From Syntrophobacterales bacterium (GTDB lineage Bacteria > Desulfobacterota > Syntrophia > Syntrophales > UBA2210), in contig JAHDRK010000104.1 in the NCBI GenBank assembly GCA_018433345.1, positions 1 through 38,674 of the forward strand: a stretch of 38,674 bases of DNA. Direction: 5' to 3'. Shown one piece after another: positions 33,776 through 38,674 of this stretch. How positions within the stretch are numbered: position 1 is the first letter of the stretch; each line of letters starts with the position of its first letter. Position numbers and translations under genes: made by a program. The notes below the pieces were generated by a model. The model searched no databases and was not told the DNA's origin. It saw nothing but the letters and a program-made list of their open reading frames with translations.

Positions 33776-34027
33776 ATGATGGAACAGGAACAGATATTCG
33801 CTGAAGTGGTAAAAATTCTGAAACCATACGTGAAAAACGAAGCGGCCCTCACCGGCATATCGGAAGACACTCACATTCTCGATGACCTGAAGGTAAATTC
33901 GGCCCGGCTCGTGGACATCATTATAAAGTGCGAGGACGTCTTCAGTATCGAGATCGATGACGATGACGCCGACACAATCCGCACCATCGGCGACGCCGTT
34001 TCGGTGGTGAAAAAGAAATTGAATTAG
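33776..34027 (+). CDS. Acyl carrier protein
   Basis: 83 residues, acidic, four-helix ACP pattern. The phosphopantetheine attachment serine is Ser42 in LDDLKVNSARLVDI, where standard ACPs have DSL around the serine; here it is NSA. The following IIKCEDVFSIEIDDDDADTIRTIGDAV matches helices II and III. It carries the growing chain for the neighbouring enzymes. Its unusual attachment motif and the phosphopantetheinyl transferase at the end of the operon suggest a dedicated pair. AAGGAG lies 5 bases before the first ATG (33776) and 8 before a second (33779). Confidence 0.93.
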   Translation: MMEQEQIFAEVVKILKPYVKNEAALTGISEDTHILDDLKVNSARLVDIIIKCEDVFSIEIDDDDADTIRTIGDAVSVVKKKLN

Positions 34028-34158
34028 TCCCAGGTCTCCGGGTTTTATCGAGGGGGACGGCTTGGCTCCCGTGGTCTTAAGAGTTAAAAGAAGGCTTTCG
34101 AATTTTCGAAGCGCTCATGGCGCATGGATGTCATCAAATCATCATAGCGAGGGATATC

Positions 34159-34989
34159 ATGAACCTGAACAGAAGAGCGCGATACTCGCTTAATGTGCAG
34201 TATTTTCTCGGCCGGGCGGGAGTGTTTATTCTTGCTCCCATCACATTTCTCGTGGTGAAGTCGCTGGGATACCGCATAGAGGATCTCAGGAGGGTAAGGG
34301 AATCGATCCGCTCGATCATGGACGGCCACCGAGGGGGATGGATTATCTGCGCCAACCACTTGACCATGATAGACTCGGTCATCGTTGCCTGGGCGCTCAT
34401 GTCCTTTTCCCGGTACGTGGTGGATTTCCGAAGCCTGCCCTGGAACCTCCCTGAACGGAATAATTTTCAAAAAAATGCCGTGCTCGCCTTGCTTTGCTAT
34501 TTGACCAAGTGCATTCCCATTCACCGGGGCGGGGACAGGGAAGAGATAAGGCGAACCATGGAAAAATGCGCCCACCTATTGGAAAATGGTTCAAATCTCC
34601 TCATTTTTCCTGAAGGGGGTCGATCCCGTCTGAAGACAGTGGACAGACAGAACTTTTCCTACGGGGTCGGTCGGCTGGCGCAGAAATGTCCTTCCGCCCG
34701 GATTCTCTGCATATATCTGCGAGGGATCGGGCAGGAAAGATACAGCACCATACCCAAGCGGGGTGAACGATTCGTGGTCTTGGCCGAAGAGTTCCGGCAC
34801 GACGTAAATGAACGAGGACTAAAGGGCCAGCGGGAAATCGCGCGACGGATAGTAGACAAGCTTGGATCCATGGAAAATGAATGGTTCGACATCGTGGCGG
34901 GGCGGAAAAAGCGACAGGCCCCGGCCTGGATAAAGCGCATGGTGCCGAATCGTTTACAATCGACGGGAAGAAACATTCTGGAAACGTAG
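34159..34989 (+). CDS. PlsC-type lysophospholipid/acyl-ACP acyltransferase
   Basis: 276 residues. Membrane-associated helix (about 17-36), the catalytic HX4D in NHLTMID (His67, Asp72) and the glycerol-phosphate/acceptor motif FPEGGRSR (150-157). It transfers an acyl group from ACP or CoA to an acceptor alcohol, often lysophosphatidate. In this operon it is the likely off-loading enzyme that places the finished chain on a lipid or other acceptor. The ATG at 34159 is preferred because GAGGG lies 7 bases ahead; an ATG at 34117 has no site. It is 131 bases after the ACP gene, the largest gap in the operon. Confidence 0.9.
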   Translation: MNLNRRARYSLNVQYFLGRAGVFILAPITFLVVKSLGYRIEDLRRVRESIRSIMDGHRGGWIICANHLTMIDSVIVAWALMSFSRYVVDFRSLPWNLPERNNFQKNAVLALLCYLTKCIPIHRGGDREEIRRTMEKCAHLLENGSNLLIFPEGGRSRLKTVDRQNFSYGVGRLAQKCPSARILCIYLRGIGQERYSTIPKRGERFVVLAEEFRHDVNERGLKGQREIARRIVDKLGSMENEWFDIVAGRKKRQAPAWIKRMVPNRLQSTGRNILET

Positions 34990-35007
34990 CATTGGAGGGC
35001 AGAGATT

Positions 35008-36549
35008 ATGACCACCAGGGACAAGCTTATAGATTTTAGGGAGCGTCGTATGAAGGTGGAGCTTGGTGGTGGTGAGGAGGGCATTGCGAGGCTTCGTGCT
35101 GCGGGTCGTTTGACGGCTCGTGAGCGTATGGCCTTGTTATTTGACGGTGGGGATTTCGAGGAGCTTTATCTTTTTGTATCCCATCGTTGTACGGACCTTG
35201 GTATGGCGGGCAAGGAGGTTCCCGGGGAGGGTGTAGTTACCGGTCACGGGTTAGTGAACGGTCGTCCGGTTTTTGCGTTTGCCCAGGATTTCAGTGTTAT
35301 GGGGGGTTCTTTGGGTGAGATGCATGCCTTGAAGATAGTCAAGTGTCTTGACAAGGCCATAGCCGTGGGTTGTCCCGTGGTGGGTCTCAACGATTCCGGT
35401 GGTGCCCGTATTCAGGAGGGGGTGGACGCCCTTGCCGGTTACGGTCAGATATTTTCCCGCAACACTTTAGCTTCCGGGGTGATTCCCCAGGTGACCGCCG
35501 TCATGGGTCCTTCTGCGGGCGGCGCCGTTTATTCTCCCGCCCTCATGGACTTCATTTACATGGTGAAGCGGGACTATGCTCGTATGTTCATCACTGGTCC
35601 CCAGGTTATCGAGGCCACCACGGGTGAGAAGATCGGTGCCGTGGAGTTGGGTGGTGCCATGACCCACAATGAGACGAGCGGTGTGGCCCATTTTGTCGCC
35701 GAAAGCGACGCCGACTGTATCGAGCAGATAAAGAAGTTATTGAGTTATCTTCCCTCGAACTGTCGTGAGAGGCCTCCTGTTTTGTCTTCTTCCGACCCGC
35801 CCGATCGTCGTGAGGAAGAGCTGGACGGCATCATTCCCGACCGCAGCAATCGTCCTTACGACATGAAGAGAGTCATCTCCTTGTTGGTGGACAACGGGGA
35901 GTATTATGAGAGTCAGGCCTACTATGCGAAGAACATCATCACCTGTTTTGCCCGGCTCGACGGCAAGACTTTGGGTATTATCGCCAACCAGCCCCGTCAC
36001 ATGGCCGGTTGTCTTGACATCGACGCCTCCGACAAGGCTTCTCGTTTCATTCGTTTTTGTGATTGTTTCAACATTCCCCTTTTGACCTTGGTGGACGTTC
36101 CCGGCTACCTTCCGGGTACGAAGCAGGAATTTGGAGGCATCATTCGTCACGGTGCGAAGCTTCTTTTCGCCTATCCCGAGGCGACGGTTCCCAAGGTGAC
36201 GGTGGTGACGAGGAAGGCGTACGGCGGTGCCTATCTGGGCATGTGTTCCGGCCAGACCGGTGCCGACCAGGTCTTTGCCTGGCCCACGGCTGAGATTGCC
36301 GTCATGGGTCCATCAGGCGCGGCGAACATCATCTTTCGCGGTCTTGAGGGCGAGGAGTTGGCTGCCAAGACCGAGGAATACGAACGCAACTTCGCCAACC
36401 CCTACCAGGCGGCCCGTCGTGGATACATCGAACGGGTGATCGAACCGAACGAGACGCGTCCCGCCCTGGTCCGGGCGTTCCGCATGCTCGAAGGCAAAAC
36501 CCACGATCAGGGAAGACCTTGGAAAAAACATGGAAATATGCCGGTCTGA
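35008..36549 (+). CDS. Acyl-CoA carboxyltransferase beta subunit (propionyl/methylmalonyl-CoA type)
   Basis: 513 residues, the usual size. Two crotonase-like halves: N-terminal acyl-CoA site with LNDSGGARIQEG and GPSAGGAVYSPAL, C-terminal biotin site with DVPGYLPGTKQE, TRKAYGGAYLGM and GPSGAANIIF. It moves a carboxyl group between biotin carrier and acyl-CoA, either making (methyl)malonyl-CoA or decarboxylating it. No biotin carrier, biotin carboxylase or sodium-pump subunit is adjacent. It could supply extender units to the operon. Codon use is odd: from about 35030 to 36370 Arg is mostly CGT, Gly often GGT and Glu nearly always GAG; after that Glu switches to GAA and Arg to CGC/CGG like the neighbours. 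It overlaps the next gene by 20 bases. Confidence 0.93.
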   Translation: MTTRDKLIDFRERRMKVELGGGEEGIARLRAAGRLTARERMALLFDGGDFEELYLFVSHRCTDLGMAGKEVPGEGVVTGHGLVNGRPVFAFAQDFSVMGGSLGEMHALKIVKCLDKAIAVGCPVVGLNDSGGARIQEGVDALAGYGQIFSRNTLASGVIPQVTAVMGPSAGGAVYSPALMDFIYMVKRDYARMFITGPQVIEATTGEKIGAVELGGAMTHNETSGVAHFVAESDADCIEQIKKLLSYLPSNCRERPPVLSSSDPPDRREEELDGIIPDRSNRPYDMKRVISLLVDNGEYYESQAYYAKNIITCFARLDGKTLGIIANQPRHMAGCLDIDASDKASRFIRFCDCFNIPLLTLVDVPGYLPGTKQEFGGIIRHGAKLLFAYPEATVPKVTVVTRKAYGGAYLGMCSGQTGADQVFAWPTAEIAVMGPSGAANIIFRGLEGEELAAKTEEYERNFANPYQAARRGYIERVIEPNETRPALVRAFRMLEGKTHDQGRPWKKHGNMPV

Positions 36550-37201
36550 AAAAGGGGCGGCAATACAGCCCGTGGGAAACGATATAGTTGATCTCCTCTC
36601 ACCGGGAAATCGCGAAAAATATCGGGACAGGAGATTCAAAAACCGGGTTTTCACCTCCGGGGAACAGGACCGGTTGGACAAAAGCGATGACCCGGACCGC
36701 CTTCTCTGGTCCTTCTGGACAGCCAAAGAAACGGCTTACAAAATCCTGGTCAAGATAGCACCCAAGGTCAAGGCCATCCCCTGTCAGTATGACGTACTGT
36801 TTACCGGTGAAATCGGCGTCGATTCCATCCTGCCGGGTATCGTCTCCTGCCCCTGGGGCATGGTCACCGTCCGCCTTTTTTCTCTGGATAGTTACCTACA
36901 TTGCGTCGGAACGGCGGGAAGGGAAAAGGATTTAAAAGGCATCGTTCACGGCGTCTCGCCGATAGGAAGCATGGAAGAGGGAGGAAACGCCGAATCCACA
37001 GCCGTTCGACGGATACTCACGGAAGAACTGGCGCATGAACTGGGTGTGGCTGTTGAACGATTGAGCGTCATCCGCCTCCAAGAATCAAAGGGACTTCGTT
37101 ATCCCGTGCTTCTCCTGGACGGCAGACCCATGCCGCTCGACATAAGCATAAGCCACGACGGCGGTTTCGCCGCTTTCGCCCGGACCAGGCACCTATTTTA
37201 A
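36530..37201 (+). CDS. 4'-phosphopantetheinyl transferase superfamily protein
   Basis: 223 residues. PVGNDIVDL (15-22) with metal-binding aspartates, FWTAKETAYKI (62-72) with the Lys-Glu pair, and DISISHDGGFAAFA near the C-terminus. This order (GxDxVD, then WxxKE, then SxSH) is that of AcpS, but a longer spacer separates the last two blocks. It moves phosphopantetheine from CoA to the ACP serine, activating the carrier. Placed last in an operon with an unusual ACP, it is probably specific to it. The start overlaps the carboxyltransferase gene by 20 bases without a strong ribosome site, so translation is likely coupled. Its stop TAA shares TTAA (37198-37201) with the convergent rnd gene. Confidence 0.88.
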   Translation: MEICRSEKGAAIQPVGNDIVDLLSPGNREKYRDRRFKNRVFTSGEQDRLDKSDDPDRLLWSFWTAKETAYKILVKIAPKVKAIPCQYDVLFTGEIGVDSILPGIVSCPWGMVTVRLFSLDSYLHCVGTAGREKDLKGIVHGVSPIGSMEEGGNAESTAVRRILTEELAHELGVAVERLSVIRLQESKGLRYPVLLLDGRPMPLDISISHDGGFAAFARTRHLF

Positions 37202-38076
37202 GATTCATCCCCCGTCTCGCCGAGAACCCTCAGAAGTTCAGGACCGTACTCGCCGAACCTATGGTCCGAAAAAAGTCCCAAGGATGACAGTTCTTCCAGT
37301 GTCCGAGGCCCTCTGCGGGCAAGGTTGACCAGATTTTGATCGGAAAGGATAAGAAACCTGGCGCGGTTTGTTGCGCGGGCCTTTTCAAAGCGCCAGCGCC
37401 AGAGTGCCTCCAAGCGACGTCGGGCGGCCTCGTCCAAGTCCTCGTATCCCTCGATTTTCCGGTATCCCCCGGGAGTCAGCTTTTTATCCCGCCAGCGCCC
37501 GGCGGCTATTTCATCGAACAACCTTCGAGCCTCTTTATCCAGTCCTCTTTCCCGCAATAGCGGTACCATGGCCCTGTAAAGCGGAACGAGACAGGCCGCA
37601 TCGCTGGCGGCATAGGTCAATTGATCCTCTGTGAGGGGACGTCTGTCCCATCTCGACCGTTGAATCATTTTGTTTTTAGGCAGAACCTCGCCCAGGTATT
37701 CCTCCAGGACCGCCGGCAACGACAAGGCGGTGCTCCCAAGAAGTTCCGCGGCGCGGTGGTTATCGAAAAGAGAGGAAAAAACGAAACCGTAATCACGGTT
37801 AAGTATCCGCACATCGTTATCACAGGCGTGTAGTACCTTTATGATGCCGGAATTTTTGAACACACATCCGAGGAAAGAAAAATCATACTCTGCAAGCGGA
37901 TCGAAAAGGTAGACGCGGCTGTCTGTCGCAACCTGGATCAGGCAGAGCTTTTCCTTGAAGTAACGAAAGGAATCGTATTCCGTGTCAACACCGATAAGAG
38001 TGGCCGCCTCTATATGAGAGCGCGCTTCCGCAATTTTTGCTGAATCGTTGACCAGCATCCACGGGAGATTTTCCAT
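37198..38076 (-). CDS. rnd: Ribonuclease D
   Basis: 292 residues. DEDDy 3'-5' exonuclease domain: GVDTEYDSF (Asp31, Glu33), HACDNDVRIL (Asp88) and TYAASDA (Tyr155, Asp159), so all catalytic residues are present. A helical HRDC-like region follows (about 200-290, with ARFLILSDQNLVNLARRGP). It trims 3' ends of tRNA and other stable RNAs. AGAAAGGA precedes the ATG at 38076; longer frames up to 38211 overlap the symporter remnant. It starts 1 base after the symporter stop, so both were or are on one transcript. Confidence 0.9.
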   Translation of the reverse strand: MENLPWMLVNDSAKIAEARSHIEAATLIGVDTEYDSFRYFKEKLCLIQVATDSRVYLFDPLAEYDFSFLGCVFKNSGIIKVLHACDNDVRILNRDYGFVFSSLFDNHRAAELLGSTALSLPAVLEEYLGEVLPKNKMIQRSRWDRRPLTEDQLTYAASDAACLVPLYRAMVPLLRERGLDKEARRLFDEIAAGRWRDKKLTPGGYRKIEGYEDLDEAARRRLEALWRWRFEKARATNRARFLILSDQNLVNLARRGPRTLEELSSLGLFSDHRFGEYGPELLRVLGETGDES

Positions 38077-38077
38077 G

Positions 38078-38674
38078 TCATTTTTCCTTTCTAAAAGACA
38101 GATACCGCCTTCCATAGCTGACACCAAAAAGAAGAGCCGCTGAGAAAAAACGAGGCAAGGAGGAAATCGTCTCTCCCCGACACTTTGCACACCCCCCCAC
38201 GAGTCCTCCACCCACTATGGCCGCCGTCGCTCCGTCGGCATGTAGTGCCAATCGTCGGCTGTAGAACCCGAATATCACCGGAACGACCACACCGGCTGTA
38301 TAGACCGTAAGCAAATCGAAGCTTTCAGGCCAAAGAACCGACAGAATCTTTCCCGCCGCTATCATCTGAGCTGCGATGACACCCAGCCAGGCAGTGACGA
38401 TCAGCAGGGAGGCGGCCAAAGAGACATGCCTTCCACCATATTGGCGTCTCATTATCTCGGGAAGCATGTACGCATCGGTCTCCCTGATACGATTCGAAAA
38501 AACCAGCGCCAAAGCAACCAATCCAGGTACACTCACGAGGAGCCACCATGCCCCCACCAGTCCCATCTCATATCCGAGTCCCGCCAAGCCTATCGTGCTC
38601 GATCCCCCGATGATGGCGGCCGTAAGAGACCCGACCAACATGAAAACACCCGCCTTCCTGTCGGCGACAGAGAA
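38078..38674 (-). pseudogene. Sodium:solute symporter (SSS family), truncated and running off the window
   Basis: 198 codons are visible and the 5' end lies outside the window. The upstream part is typical of SSS transporters: VADRKAG, then AAIIGGSSTIGLAG, and helices through WLGVIAAQMIAAGKILSVLW. After FDLLTVYTAG the sequence jumps to GVVVPVIFGFYSRR and DGATAAIVGGGLVGG, which normally lie near the C-terminal end. About 250 residues, including most central helices, seem absent without a frameshift near 38290-38300. Family members are about 450-500 residues with 11-13 helices. It is probably a non-functional deletion remnant, although a short natural form cannot be excluded. Confidence 0.65.

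Noticed and set aside
27405..37201. Aryl-polyene cluster
   Set aside because: No aromatic-acid adenylation enzyme, ammonia-lyase, LolA-like or glycosyltransferase gene is present, and a dehydrogenase and carboxyltransferase are present instead.
1..38674. tRNA, rRNA, CRISPR, insertion sequence or prophage
   Set aside because: Looked for the T-loop GTTCGA context, regular repeat-spacer patterns, transposase and phage motifs; none found by eye.

Overview
The window looks like a chromosomal piece of an anaerobic Desulfobacterota-like (deltaproteobacterial, Syntrophales-type) bacterium. This is inferred from gene content: two ADP-forming acyl-CoA synthetases, thiolase, enoyl-CoA isomerase, acyl-CoA dehydrogenase, a propionyl/methylmalonyl-type carboxyltransferase, a sigma-54 (NtrC-type) two-component pair, and dense operons with strong Shine-Dalgarno sites. 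No rRNA, tRNA, CRISPR array, transposase or phage gene was seen.

Layout. Positions 1-760 hold the 5' tip of a leftward gene, its probable promoter with twin CTATCGATAG palindromes, a long non-coding stretch with several inverted repeats and a CRP/FNR-type dyad, then an MFS transporter (772-1920). Positions 1968-16187 are almost all leftward genes of acyl-CoA and energy metabolism: enoyl-CoA isomerase-like protein, PAS histidine kinase, thiolase, a GH13 subfamily-18 glycoside phosphorylase, quinone oxidoreductase, a fused ADP-forming acyl-CoA synthetase, and split beta and alpha subunits of a second one. One rightward YheT-type hydrolase (12709-13707) is inserted. Positions 16304-19953 carry heavily broken purQ and purL remnants. 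Positions 20009-23104 encode an NtrC-type regulator and a membrane histidine kinase. Positions 23582-27075 hold an M23 murein peptidase, an ADP-ribosylglycohydrolase and GlmM.

The most interesting part is a tightly packed rightward operon of eleven genes (27405-37201). It encodes an acyltransferase (FabD type), acyl-CoA dehydrogenase, KAS III, FabA, a FabG-like reductase, FabZ, an atypical KAS II, a dedicated ACP, a PlsC-type acyltransferase, a carboxyltransferase and a phosphopantetheinyl transferase. Together these can load, elongate, reduce, dehydrate and off-load an ACP-bound acyl chain, so the operon looks like a self-contained secondary lipid or polyketide-like pathway. No ordinary enoyl-ACP reductase is present; an acyl-CoA dehydrogenase takes its place. 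A -24/-12 (sigma-54) promoter candidate lies just ahead of the first gene.

The window also shows gene decay: purL/purQ with multiple net +1 frameshifts, two amber stops and a large internal gap; a sodium:solute symporter apparently lacking its central half; and a kinase with a clipped sensor domain. The carboxyltransferase gene has a sharp internal change in codon use that suggests recombination with another copy. Protein assignments come from motifs recalled from family knowledge; no database search was run.
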